A stretch of 64,000 nucleotides of DNA from Microcaldota archaeon (GTDB lineage: Archaea > Micrarchaeota > Micrarchaeia > Norongarragalinales > Norongarragalinaceae): NCBI GenBank assembly GCA_016188965.1, contig JACPGT010000010.1, positions 1 through 64,000 on the forward strand, in the 5' to 3' direction. Position numbers and translations under genes: made by a program. Below, in pieces: positions 1 through 9,386 of this stretch. The notes below the pieces were generated by a model. That model saw only the letters and a list, made by a program, of their open reading frames with translations, did not search any database and was not told where the DNA came from. Numbering within the stretch: position 1 is the stretch's first letter; every line of letters begins with the position of its first letter.

Positions 1-449
1 TCGGTGGGTGAGGCTTGCGAAAAAAGTTCGGCAAGCAGGCTGATTTTCTGGTCCTGGCTGCCAACGCCTTCCGTCGTGGCCAATTTGTACAAGTTGTCGT
101 ACACTTTTTCAATGCTCAAGCTTCCGCCACCCAGGCTTTTCTGGGACTTGGATGTCAGCACGGATTCGGCTACTTGGCCCAAGTCGCCCGTCTTGCGGTA
201 AGCCGCCTGGATTTGCTTGAGCGTCTTGCCGGAAACGGTGGCCAAGGCCTGCTCGCACAGGCGCTCACCGATGCCTAATTGGATGCCGCGATGTTCCGGC
301 ACCAGGATGCCTTGCAATAGGTATACGATGTGCCGGATTTTGTCGGGCGGCACGGTTTTGAAAAAGGCTGCCAAGTCGTCGGCCATCTGCAACCGTTTGG
401 TGGTGGACTCCAATTTCTCGTACACGTCGGCCATGCGGGCAAATTCCAT
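1..449 (-). CDS. lig: ATP-dependent DNA ligase, N-terminal part (gene runs off the left edge)
   Basis: Reverse-strand frame with no stop in the window, not in the ORF track: MEFARMADVYEKLESTTKRLQMADDLAAFFKTVPPDKIRHIVYLLQGILVPEHRGIQLGIGERLCEQALATVSG...; typical N-terminus of archaeal ATP-dependent DNA ligase. Confidence 0.8.
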   Translation of the reverse strand, partial: MEFARMADVYEKLESTTKRLQMADDLAAFFKTVPPDKIRHIVYLLQGILVPEHRGIQLGIGERLCEQALATVSGKTLKQIQAAYRKTGDLGQVAESVLTSKSQKSLGGGSLSIEKVYDNLYKLATTEGVGSQDQKISLLAELFSQASPT

Positions 450-524
450 GATTACCACTAGTGTCTGGACGAATTAAAGGGAAATGGCCGTGGGGGTAAA
501 GGGCCACAAACCGACGGTTGGGGC

Positions 525-1273
525 TTATTTTTGGCAGTTTTCCAACACGTCACAAACCGGTTGGTGCAAGGCGCCGTTTGTGGCGACCGAAAGGCCGTTT
601 TTGCGTCCCGGCAGTTTGGATACCTTTCCGCCGGCTTCTTCGATGCACGCCGTCGGCGCGGCCACGTCCCAAATGTGGGCGTAGCCTTCCACAAACACGT
701 CGGCAAGCCCGGTTGCGACCGCAAAATAGCCGTACAAGTCCGCATAGCCGCGTTGCTGGTGCACGCGTTGGGACAATCGGTCTACGCCCCGGCGGTACCC
801 TTCCCGCCCCGAATGCACGATTTCCACGTTCAAGTAGGCGCGTTCCAGCGAATCCGTCTTGGAAACTCGGCATTTCTTGCCATTCCAAAACAACCCTTCC
901 CGCGTACCGCCCAGACCCGCTCACCCAACATGGGCAACGACATGACGCCCGCTTGCAGGATGCCATCGCGTTCAAAGGCCAGAAGGGGTCCGCAAAAGGG
1001 AAATCCGCGGATGAAGTTGTGCGTGCCATCCAGCGGGTCGATGATCCAGCGGTGGGTCTGTCCGCCCGTGGCGCCGGATTCTTCGGCCAGGAACCCGTAT
1101 TCCGGAAAATGGCCGCGCAAGACGGTCATGATGGCTTTTTCGGCGTTCTGGTCTGCGGTCGTGACTTTGGAGCCATCCGGCTTGATTTTTACGCCAAACG
1201 GTTTTCGGAAGTATTTCCGGATTACCGCATCCGCGGCGTCAGCCGCTTCCAGCAATGCATCCCATTCCTGCAT
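525..1273 (-). pseudogene. Inositol monophosphatase/FBPase family protein, interrupted by an apparent 1-nt frameshift near 887-890
   Basis: MQEWDALLEAADAADAVIRKYFRK...DPLDGTHNFIRGFPFC... in one frame continues as ...GKGCFWNGKKCRVSKTDSLERAYLNVE...HIWDVAAPTACIEEAGGKV... in another frame; IMPase motifs in both halves. Confidence 0.8.
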
Positions 1274-1327
1274 ACGGGAAGTGAGGACGCCGAAACAATA
1301 AATACGTCCGGCTTCCTGCATTGGCCT

Positions 1328-2227
1328 ATGCGTTCCGGACTCTTGCCCTTCTTTCTTGCCCTCGTCGCGGCGACCGCTCTTTCGGCTTTGTCCACCACGG
1401 CCGAGTTCAACGCCTCGCTTTCCACCGTGGACCAATTGGTCCGAGTCCAGGCCGATTTCGATTTTCCTCCCTTGCTGCCGGGCGCCGAATACGCCAAGGC
1501 CGTTTCGGTCCGCTGGGCCCTGCCGGCCGAAAGCCTGCGCGACCTGAAGACCGACGTGGTTCGCGTGCATGTCGTGGCGTACGCACAAGAGCCCACGTGG
1601 GTGTCCTTCCAGGCTGGCGGCAAGACGTACCGCGCGTATTCCTTCGTTTTGGAATGCCGTGCCGTTTCGGGCATCTGTTCGAACGGGTCGGTGCTGGAGC
1701 ACTCATTCCAAGCCGTCCTGCGCGTGCCATCCAACGCCTCGACGGGCCACTCCGAACGCCTGTTCGTGCAAGCCTCGCTGTCCGAGAACTATCCGTCCAT
1801 CGCGGTCGGGCAAAGCGGCGCCGATTTTGCCGCGGGCGTGCAGGATTTCTTCCAGTCGCTTCCGTGGGACCAGGCCGCCCAGACCGTGCAGCGCATCGTC
1901 GTGCCAGTGGAGCCGACGACGACTCCCGTGCCGCTCGATGCGTCCGATTCGTCGAACGCCACTCTCGCGCTTTCGGCCACGGATGACGTCCGTACCGGCT
2001 CGGCGTACGTGCCGGCCGATTCGTCGACTCCGCCGCAGCAGGGCGTGTGGCATGCGCCGGCCTTGCTGCCGGACGGCCGCGAGAACATAAGCCCGGTTTC
2101 AGGTTTGGTGGTCACGAAGGACGACGCCGTGTTCACCGGCGGCGTGGTCGTCATGATCCTTTTGGCCATCCTCTTCTACAAGCGCTTCTTCGGCGCGCAG
2201 CGCGCCAGCGGCCTTTTGGAAGTGTAG
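1328..2227 (+). CDS. Secreted, C-terminally membrane-anchored protein of unknown function
   Basis: N-terminal signal peptide (MRSGLLPFFLALVAATALSALS), C-terminal TM (GGVVVMILLAILFYKRFFG). Confidence 0.6.
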   Translation: MRSGLLPFFLALVAATALSALSTTAEFNASLSTVDQLVRVQADFDFPPLLPGAEYAKAVSVRWALPAESLRDLKTDVVRVHVVAYAQEPTWVSFQAGGKTYRAYSFVLECRAVSGICSNGSVLEHSFQAVLRVPSNASTGHSERLFVQASLSENYPSIAVGQSGADFAAGVQDFFQSLPWDQAAQTVQRIVVPVEPTTTPVPLDASDSSNATLALSATDDVRTGSAYVPADSSTPPQQGVWHAPALLPDGRENISPVSGLVVTKDDAVFTGGVVVMILLAILFYKRFFGAQRASGLLEV

Positions 2228-2275
2228 TCGCTCGTTTCATGGCCATTTTTAAGTCTGGGCTTTTGTTAATCTGTG

Positions 2276-4138
2276 ATGGCATCGCCTGCTTTTTTTCGGC
2301 CCAAACCTATTCCGTTGAACGAAGTGAAGTTTTCCGCCCGGCCGTTGGGCGGTTGGACGCTGCCGGCATTCATTCCAAACCCCCGGCAGGTCAAGCTGTT
2401 CAAGCCCCGCCAGGTCAACTTCCGGACGCTGGAACGGGCGTTTCGTTCGTGGCGAATTCCTGACTCCACGCTCGCCGGAGGCCCGCGGAAGGACGCGCTC
2501 AAGAAGCAGGAAGAGGAGTTGGGGACGCTTTGGGAGGCGTTCCGTTTCATGCGGTATGTCCACGGCTACCATGTCCGTGCCGACGGAACCGTGCTTCCCA
2601 CGCAACTCCGCAAGGTCAAGCGGTTCGGGTTCTTACCGACCCAGTATGAAGAACATCCGTTCAACGCAGCTTTGTACGCCGCGCAGTCCGGCTGCGACTT
2701 GCGGACCGTCATCGCCGCCATGTTGCATGACTGCGTGGAGGACCGGCAGGTCCGTGTCGAGGAAATCCGGGACCGTTTCGGGTCCGACATTGCCACGATG
2801 GTGTCCAAGCTTTCAACGCCGCGGCTGGTCACGGCCGACACTCCGGACGCCCAGCTGGAACGGGTGAAAATCAACGTCGATGGGAAGGAACTGTTCAAGG
2901 AAATCCATGTCGTTTATCCCGAGTCTCGTTACTATCACGAGGAAGTCATCAAGAAACAGGAGAAGAATCTCTTCCAAGACCGGTTGAACCGGGAAGCCAT
3001 CATCCAATTCCAAGCTAACCGCATCTATGGCCCTGCCGAAGGTGATTTCACTGCCCAGGATTTCAACACCATCCTGGTCAAGCAATTCGAAGGCCTCCAC
3101 AACCTTCAGACCATGGAGTACCTGCCGGCGGACGCCTTGCTCAAGCGGGTATCCAAGAGCGTCAGCTATGCCATGTTTTCATTCGACCGCCTCAACCCGG
3201 CGTTCATGCGCTCCGTCCCTCGAAGAGTCAAGGACGTGCTGCTTCGCCTGGATCCTCATTTTAAGGCTCACTTTCCACAGCCCGGGGGTGTTCATCATTG
3301 GTACGCGCGGCTGGGCCCCCGCCGCTGGTTGAACCGGCGACGGCTACTGGCGATTCCCGCCGCAACCGATGACCGGGTCAACGTGCACGAGGTGGCCGAT
3401 CCCGCGCAGGAACGCCTCACGTTGCATCACACGTTCGAGGTGGGCTTTCCTTTTTCGATGGTCGGCGGCGGCCAAGCGGTGTCCGAAGGCCTGTACGCCG
3501 AATTGAAGCGCCAGTTTTCCGCGCATTTCGGCGACGTGGTCAGAATCGAAAAAACCTCCAGCCTCCTGCCCCCGGGTTTGGCCATTTTCCATTTCTTCAA
3601 GGTCGACCTCAGCCGGCTACAGACGCCGAAGGATGGAAATCATTTCAACCGTTATCTTAAACCGGCCTTGGCGCAGACTTTGGCACGGTTCCATATCGAT
3701 CCTTTAATGGACCTTGGCGCCTCCAAGCGGGACCGGATGCTGCGGCCGCTGTTGAACAACGCGTACTACGCCCAGTTTCCCGGCAATTCCCACCACGTCG
3801 CGCTTTTCCTGCCGCACGTGCATTACGGCGGTCCTGCTGCCCGGGATGAAATCGGCCGGATCATCGGGGAATTTCAGCAAACCCAACCGGGCAACTTGTT
3901 GAACGTCGCGGCCGATGCGGCCCATCCATGCGCAACGTTCCACTCGTTTGAGTTGAACTTCAAACCCGGACGCAAGGCTGACCGCGTCAACAACAGCCTT
4001 AAGGACCTCGTGGCTTTTCTGGATCAGGAACGCGACCGCTTCGCCGTTTCAAGACGCGGGTCCATCTCAACTCGCGCAGGCTATGCCGTGCGTTGGATGG
4101 CTGACCAGGTGAAGAAAAAACTCGGGCGCGGACGTTGA
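2276..4138 (+). CDS. HD-domain protein resembling the (p)ppGpp hydrolase domain of SpoT/MESH1, with a long uncharacterised C-terminal region
   Basis: EEHPFNAALYAAQSGCDLRTVIAAMLHDCVEDRQVRVEEIRDRFGSDIATMVSKL ... ILVKQFEGLHNLQTMEYLP matches the SpoT HD pattern (HP..VA..., ALLHDxxED, FG..VA.LV, LHN.RT...LP). Confidence 0.65.
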   Translation: MASPAFFRPKPIPLNEVKFSARPLGGWTLPAFIPNPRQVKLFKPRQVNFRTLERAFRSWRIPDSTLAGGPRKDALKKQEEELGTLWEAFRFMRYVHGYHVRADGTVLPTQLRKVKRFGFLPTQYEEHPFNAALYAAQSGCDLRTVIAAMLHDCVEDRQVRVEEIRDRFGSDIATMVSKLSTPRLVTADTPDAQLERVKINVDGKELFKEIHVVYPESRYYHEEVIKKQEKNLFQDRLNREAIIQFQANRIYGPAEGDFTAQDFNTILVKQFEGLHNLQTMEYLPADALLKRVSKSVSYAMFSFDRLNPAFMRSVPRRVKDVLLRLDPHFKAHFPQPGGVHHWYARLGPRRWLNRRRLLAIPAATDDRVNVHEVADPAQERLTLHHTFEVGFPFSMVGGGQAVSEGLYAELKRQFSAHFGDVVRIEKTSSLLPPGLAIFHFFKVDLSRLQTPKDGNHFNRYLKPALAQTLARFHIDPLMDLGASKRDRMLRPLLNNAYYAQFPGNSHHVALFLPHVHYGGPAARDEIGRIIGEFQQTQPGNLLNVAADAAHPCATFHSFELNFKPGRKADRVNNSLKDLVAFLDQERDRFAVSRRGSISTRAGYAVRWMADQVKKKLGRGR

Positions 4139-4238
4139 CGTTGCCGGTAGCGAACGCATCGTAGCCCATCTGGTCGCATACGGTTCGGCCGCCGACTGCC
4201 TTCTTGGTTTATTAATTCGCGCGGGCTTTTTCCCACTC

Positions 4239-5108
4239 ATGGAAATCGAGCGCAACCGCTGGGGTTTTCCCGTCGTGAAACCCTCGCGGAAACCCGTTTC
4301 CGAAAACCGCCGTTTCGCCCTCAAGACCGGGACGCTTCGGTGGCGCGACTTTTTCGACGCCTTGAAGGTGCACCGGCTGATGTGGCCGGATTCCCACTTG
4401 GTCATGGACTGGAAGATCCTGCTCAAGCAGATGCTCTTCAACCGGAAGTTCCAGAAAGGCCTTTGGGTCTACGACCGCGAAAAACGCACGCGGACCCTGG
4501 TCGGCCTGGTCAGCACGGCGCGCTTCCAAATGGACGCCTCCAAGGTCGATCCGACCACGCTGCACGTGCGGCCGGATGAGACGGTTCCGACGGATTACCG
4601 CGAATACGCCCATTCGACCCGCGGCAATGCGTTGGGCTGTTTCATCATTTCCAACTTGTCGAAGAAAATCGTGCAGGACCGCTTCGGCCGCCATGCGGAT
4701 CAGGTGAACGGGCTTTTGCGGGGGGCGGCCAAGCGGCTGATCCGATCCGTCAACAAGCAAGCCGCCCGCACGAACGAAATCGACCTGATCACGGCCGTCA
4801 GCACTCCTGCAGAAATCGAAAAAGTGATGGGCATCACACCCGGCGAGCCGGCTTCGGTCGAGCAGACCGCCCGATACGTTGCGAATCACGACTGTCCCGT
4901 ACTGGTCCGGTTTCACGGGAAAAACGGCGCCGAACTGTTGAAAGTCATTTCGCCCCTTGATGGCTTCAGGGGCCGTCCGCGTTCGGAAAAACTCAAAGGC
5001 GGCGGCGTCATCGGACTGATGGTGTACCCGTTCCGAAAAGGCGCTGATTTGATTGTTCGTCGGCCCAAAGATTTGCCGCAAGCCAGCCGCTTGTCGAAAG
5101 CCGCTTGA
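4239..5108 (+). CDS. Hypothetical protein
   Basis: Intact 289-aa ORF, intergenic to two confident genes; no family recognised with confidence. Confidence 0.55.
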   Translation: MEIERNRWGFPVVKPSRKPVSENRRFALKTGTLRWRDFFDALKVHRLMWPDSHLVMDWKILLKQMLFNRKFQKGLWVYDREKRTRTLVGLVSTARFQMDASKVDPTTLHVRPDETVPTDYREYAHSTRGNALGCFIISNLSKKIVQDRFGRHADQVNGLLRGAAKRLIRSVNKQAARTNEIDLITAVSTPAEIEKVMGITPGEPASVEQTARYVANHDCPVLVRFHGKNGAELLKVISPLDGFRGRPRSEKLKGGGVIGLMVYPFRKGADLIVRRPKDLPQASRLSKAA

Positions 5109-5141
5109 AATTCGCCGGTAGCGGTTGCAATCGAACGGAGC

Positions 5142-5621
5142 CTACTGGATGCCCGCGTCGTCCTTTCCCAATTTGTCGGCCTTCTGCTTGAGGTAATCGT
5201 CGACCTTCTTTCGTAAGGCGGCGTCGCTTATCGAGAGGATTCTGACGGCAAGCAGCGCGGCGTTCTCCGCCCCCAGGACCGTGCCGTGGGCGACGCCGGG
5301 TGGCATGCGGATGGACGACCAGATGTCCTTCAGCTCATCCCCCGGCGGGCAGGTGACGACGGGCCAGTGCGTGGCCCCCGCCAGCATGCCGGACAGGGCG
5401 TTGGAGAGGCCGGCGACGCCGATGAACACGATGGGGTCCTTGGACTTGTTCGCCTCTTCGGCCATCTTCAAGACGGATTGGGGCGTGCGGTGGGCCGACG
5501 CGATGCGGTACTGCACGCTGACGCCAAAAGCTTCCGCGGCTGAACCGATTTTTTGGCAGAATTCCAAGTCGCTTTTCGATCCCATCGCGATGATGATTTT
5601 CCCGGCCATGGCCATTTTCAC
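5142..5621 (-). CDS. purE: PurE, AIR carboxylase-like (class II-like features)
   Basis: IIIAMGSKSDLEFCQKI...SAHRTPQSVL...GLSNALSGMLAGATHWPVVTCPPGDELKDIWSSIRMPPGVAHGTVL. Confidence 0.9.
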   Translation of the reverse strand: MKMAMAGKIIIAMGSKSDLEFCQKIGSAAEAFGVSVQYRIASAHRTPQSVLKMAEEANKSKDPIVFIGVAGLSNALSGMLAGATHWPVVTCPPGDELKDIWSSIRMPPGVAHGTVLGAENAALLAVRILSISDAALRKKVDDYLKQKADKLGKDDAGIQ

Positions 5622-5647
5622 CTTTTCCGTTCCGTCCTACTCGCGTT

Positions 5648-6586
5648 TCATCGGAATTTCTGTCCCGTAAGCTGTTCGAACAATTCGACGTACACCTGGC
5701 TGGTCTGCTGCACCAGTTCCGGCGGCAGCGCCGGAATGTCCGGCTCGTGTGTTCCGGCTTTTCTTGCGGCGTATAATGCTTCATGGTAGCCCGTTTCGCG
5801 GTAGTGCTGCCGCACGAATTCTTTGCTTTTTTCCACGTGCCGGCCGGCGTCGAACTCATCGAGGTCCCAAAAGCGGTCTTCGTCGGCCGTTCCGAACGTG
5901 TCCACCACCATCAACTGCCGGTCTTCGTCGAAGGCGAATTCTTTCTTTCCGTCCACGTGCACCAGGCCCCGGTTGCGGACTTCGCGGTTGATGTGTGAAT
6001 CAATCTTCAACGCGGCTTCTTTCAAATCATCCCATTCCCGCACGCTCATGCCCGCCATTTTCATGGCTTCGTCTTTCTGCAAGGGCCTGTCCGTTTTTTC
6101 CAGTTTCGTGGTGACTTCAAAGAACGGCTCGGGAAGCGCTTCGGCTTTTTGCACGGCGTGGCCCTTTGGGAAGCCGAGTTGCGGAGCGGTGATCTGTCCT
6201 TCCAGGATGCGGTCGTACAGCGAGCCGTACGCGTAGTATCGGACGATGACTTCCAACGGAATCAGGTAGTTGCGTGTGTTGGAATTGATTTTCGAGTAAT
6301 CGTGGATGACTTGGACGCGTTTGACGTGCATTTTGTTGGGCGCCGTTTGTTTGAGAAAATGCGTCTTGATGCCGGCTTTTTGGCAGACGCCGAACCAGTG
6401 CGCGGACGTGCGGCAGAGCGTCTCTCCTTTGAAAGGTATGTCAGAGGGGATAATCTTATCAAAGACGGAGACGCGGTCGGAAAACTCGAATTCAAGCGTT
6501 TTCTCGTCGACGGCGTAGACGTTCTTGACTTTGCCTTTGTGGATGAAGTCCATCGGTTTTGCTCCGTGGGCATGCGTTCCGCTCAT
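5648..6586 (-). CDS. purC: Phosphoribosylaminoimidazole-succinocarboxamide synthase
   Basis: KGKVKNVYAVDEKTLEFEFSDRVSVFDKIIPSDIPFKGETL...LIPLEVIVRYYAYGSLYDR... Confidence 0.93.
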   Translation of the reverse strand: MSGTHAHGAKPMDFIHKGKVKNVYAVDEKTLEFEFSDRVSVFDKIIPSDIPFKGETLCRTSAHWFGVCQKAGIKTHFLKQTAPNKMHVKRVQVIHDYSKINSNTRNYLIPLEVIVRYYAYGSLYDRILEGQITAPQLGFPKGHAVQKAEALPEPFFEVTTKLEKTDRPLQKDEAMKMAGMSVREWDDLKEAALKIDSHINREVRNRGLVHVDGKKEFAFDEDRQLMVVDTFGTADEDRFWDLDEFDAGRHVEKSKEFVRQHYRETGYHEALYAARKAGTHEPDIPALPPELVQQTSQVYVELFEQLTGQKFR

Positions 6587-7887
6587 GGCGTGGCACCTCG
6601 CAGCAGGATCTGTTCACGGCCCGGACCGACGGACACGCTCAAGACCGGCAGGCCGCTTTTCTTCTCGATGAACTCCACGTACTTGCGCGCGTTCTTCGGC
6701 AGGGCGTCAAAGCCGCGGGCCTTGCTGTCGTGGCATGCGTCATCCCAATCTGCTTCGCCGAAGCCGTCCAGGGTTTCAAAGACCGGTACTGCTTTTTCCA
6801 CTTGCTCGCGCTGCGTCGGGAAGTATGTGATTCGTTTGCTTCCGACTTGGTATGCCGTACAGACTTTGAGCTCGTTGATTCCGGCCAAGACGTCCAATTT
6901 AGTGATGTGCATCCCGTCGTAGCCGTTGAGCCGGTTGCCCAGTTCCAGCGCCGTAAGGTCCAGCCATCCGACGCGCCGTGGCCGTCCCGTCGTGGTGCCG
7001 TACTCGTTGCCTCGCTTGCGCAGGCGTTCACCCAACGCGTCGGTCAACTCGGTGGGAAACGGTCCTTCGCCCACGCGTGTGGCGTAGGCCTTGACCACGG
7101 CTTCCACGCGAGTGATGAGGCGCGGGTTGATGCCGGCCGATGCCGCGGCGTTGGCCGCGATGGGCTGGGACGACGTGACGTACGGATAGGTTCCGAAGTT
7201 ATTGTCCAGCAGCGTGGCCTGCGCGCCTTCGAACAGCACGTTCTTGTCCCGCTGCAGCGCCTCGTCGATCTCGATGGAGGCGTCGCACAAATAGGGCTTG
7301 AAATGCTCGCCCAGCGTGCAGTACTGCTTGAAGGTCGCTTCAAGCGACGGCAGTTTGGTCACGCCGAATATTTCCTTGAGCGTCCGCGCATGGATGGGGT
7401 AGTATCGTTCCAACGCGGTCATCAACAGGTGGGGGTTGACCAGGTCTTCAAATCGGACGCCGAAGCGGGCGGCCTTGGATTCGTAGACCGGTCCGATGCC
7501 GCGTCCGGTGGTGCCGATTTTGTGCGTGCCGCTCTCTCGCGCCGCGTCCCAATAGGTATGCCAAGGCATGATGATGTGCGCGCGGAAGTCCACGCCCAAG
7601 ACGTCGGGCCCGACCGGCAGGCGGTGGCCGCTGAAGAAGTCGATTTCTTCCTTCAACACGCGGGGGTCGACCACTACGCCGGATGCGATGAGGCTGCGCT
7701 TGCCGCGGATGACGCCCGATGGGAGTAAATGCATCTTGTACGTGGTGTCGCCGACTTGCACGGTGTGGCCGGCGTTGTTGCCGCCTTGGTAACGGACGAC
7801 CAGGTCGAAGCGGTCGCAGAAGTAGTCGACCAATTTGCCTTTGCCTTCGTCGCCCCATTGGGCGCCGAGGATAACCGTGCTGGGCAT
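6583..7887 (-). CDS. purA: Adenylosuccinate synthetase
   Basis: ILGAQWGDEGKGKLVDYF...RYQGGNNAGHTV...GTTGRGIGPVYESKAAR... Confidence 0.97.
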   Translation of the reverse strand: MPSTVILGAQWGDEGKGKLVDYFCDRFDLVVRYQGGNNAGHTVQVGDTTYKMHLLPSGVIRGKRSLIASGVVVDPRVLKEEIDFFSGHRLPVGPDVLGVDFRAHIIMPWHTYWDAARESGTHKIGTTGRGIGPVYESKAARFGVRFEDLVNPHLLMTALERYYPIHARTLKEIFGVTKLPSLEATFKQYCTLGEHFKPYLCDASIEIDEALQRDKNVLFEGAQATLLDNNFGTYPYVTSSQPIAANAAASAGINPRLITRVEAVVKAYATRVGEGPFPTELTDALGERLRKRGNEYGTTTGRPRRVGWLDLTALELGNRLNGYDGMHITKLDVLAGINELKVCTAYQVGSKRITYFPTQREQVEKAVPVFETLDGFGEADWDDACHDSKARGFDALPKNARKYVEFIEKKSGLPVLSVSVGPGREQILLRGATP

Positions 7888-7916
7888 GTTTTTCCAAACG
7901 ACTCCATTTTGTGAAT

Positions 7917-9365
7917 CTAGAACGCGGATGCGCCTTGCGTTTCCTTGTACGCCTTGAGCTTGGTCTTGAGTTTCTTCGAAAATGCGGCGGCCTTGCGGCC
8001 GGCGAGGCCCGTGTGCGCCGACACGTCGTGGCCTTTGACTTCCTTGAGCAGCGGGTTGGGTTTTCCTTGCAGCACGTCGTTCCAGGCCGCCATCGACTTT
8101 TCCCGCAGTTTTTCGTGCGCGTCCTGGCGCGAGTGGCCTTTTTGGACCAATGCCATCAGCAGCACTTCCGTCAGTGCAAAAGGACCGTGCTGTTCGAGGT
8201 GTTTCTGCACGACGGCTTCGTTGACGACCAGGCCGTCGGCCACTTTGTACGCCAAAAGCAGCATTTCGTCCAATGCCAGGAACGATTGGGCCATCCAGAC
8301 GCGGCGGTTGGCCGAGTCATCCAGCGTCCGCTCCAAACCGTTGTTGGCCGCGTTCTCCCATGCAATCTGTGGTCCCGCGGCGACGAGGCGCGCTAGGCTG
8401 CAGATGCGTTCGCAGCTGATGGGGTTGCGTTTGAACGGCATGGCGGACGAGCCGACTTGTTTGGTTTTGAACGGTTCGGACACTTCGTGCTGCATTTGGA
8501 GTAGCCGGATGTCCAGCGCCATTTTGTGCAGCGATTCGGCTACTCCGGCCAGCACGGATGCCAATTCGTAATCTTGCTTGCGGCTGTACGTCTGCGTGGC
8601 AACATCGAAAGCCGTCAGTCCTAGTTTCTTGAGGAAGTCGGATTCCAGCTTTTCCACGGCCGCGCCATCGCCGTCCATGATGGCCAGGTAGCTTGCCGCG
8701 GTTCCGGTGGCGCCTTTGAGGCCTTTGGCCCACAGGTCGCCTTGGATCCATTCCAGCGTCTCGAGGTCCTCCAGGACGTCTTGCGCATAGACGGCGAATC
8801 GGTATCCCAGCGTGCTGGGTTCGGCGGATTGCAGGTGCGTGTATGCCATGCACGGCGTGTCCTTGTATTTGGCGACGAGGCGCTCCAGCGCGAATAACAG
8901 CGAAGCCGTGCGCTGGGTCAGCAGTTTCAAAGCGTCCATTTGGTGCAGCACGTCGGCATTGTCCTCGATGTCCATGGACGTGGCGCCCCAGTGCAGTTTG
9001 CCGCCGCCGACCTTGCATTGGGACGAAAAGACGCGCAGTTCAGCGACCAAGTCATGACGGATTTCTTTTTCAATTTCGAGGCTTTTTTCCACATCAACGT
9101 CGGCAACGTGTTTTTCAATGTCGTCCAGTTCAGCCTTGTTGATTTTCCCCGCTTTGTGCTGGGCGAATGCCAATGCGGCCCAGACCCGGCGCCAAGTGAG
9201 CCTTCGGTGGTGTTCGGAGAAAATCGACCGCATGGGTTGCGACGCGTAGCGCCAAGTGAACGGGGATAAGTAGTCGTCAAACCCGTAGGATGCCACTTCT
9301 GAGTCCCACCGTATGAGATGAATGCCGACCGGCTTATTAAAGGCTTTATTGCACCGGGCGTGCAT
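7917..9365 (-). CDS. purB: Adenylosuccinate lyase
   Basis: GATSMDIEDNAD..., GSSAMPFKRNPISCERICSLAR signature. Confidence 0.95.
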   Translation of the reverse strand: MHARCNKAFNKPVGIHLIRWDSEVASYGFDDYLSPFTWRYASQPMRSIFSEHHRRLTWRRVWAALAFAQHKAGKINKAELDDIEKHVADVDVEKSLEIEKEIRHDLVAELRVFSSQCKVGGGKLHWGATSMDIEDNADVLHQMDALKLLTQRTASLLFALERLVAKYKDTPCMAYTHLQSAEPSTLGYRFAVYAQDVLEDLETLEWIQGDLWAKGLKGATGTAASYLAIMDGDGAAVEKLESDFLKKLGLTAFDVATQTYSRKQDYELASVLAGVAESLHKMALDIRLLQMQHEVSEPFKTKQVGSSAMPFKRNPISCERICSLARLVAAGPQIAWENAANNGLERTLDDSANRRVWMAQSFLALDEMLLLAYKVADGLVVNEAVVQKHLEQHGPFALTEVLLMALVQKGHSRQDAHEKLREKSMAAWNDVLQGKPNPLLKEVKGHDVSAHTGLAGRKAAAFSKKLKTKLKAYKETQGASAF

Positions 9366-9386
9366 CGGCTTTTGTTGTATGGTTGC

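Noticed and set aside
518-1327. Extended in-frame region upstream of the 1328 ATG in the 569-aa ORF
   Set aside because: It lies antisense to the IMPase gene, and the signal peptide begins at 1328; the upstream part is GC-driven open frame.
4239-5108. GNAT acetyltransferase call for the 289-aa ORF
   Set aside because: RFHGKNGAELLKVI is vaguely reminiscent, but the acetyl-CoA motif is not convincing; kept as hypothetical.
6149-7728. Long plus-strand ORFs (257 and 389 aa) opposite purC/purA
   Set aside because: Antisense shadows of confident genes; no family features. High GC generates many such ORFs throughout the window (also 26047-26820, 26986-27972, 30384-31454, 38106-39197, 48934-50151, 59528-62461).
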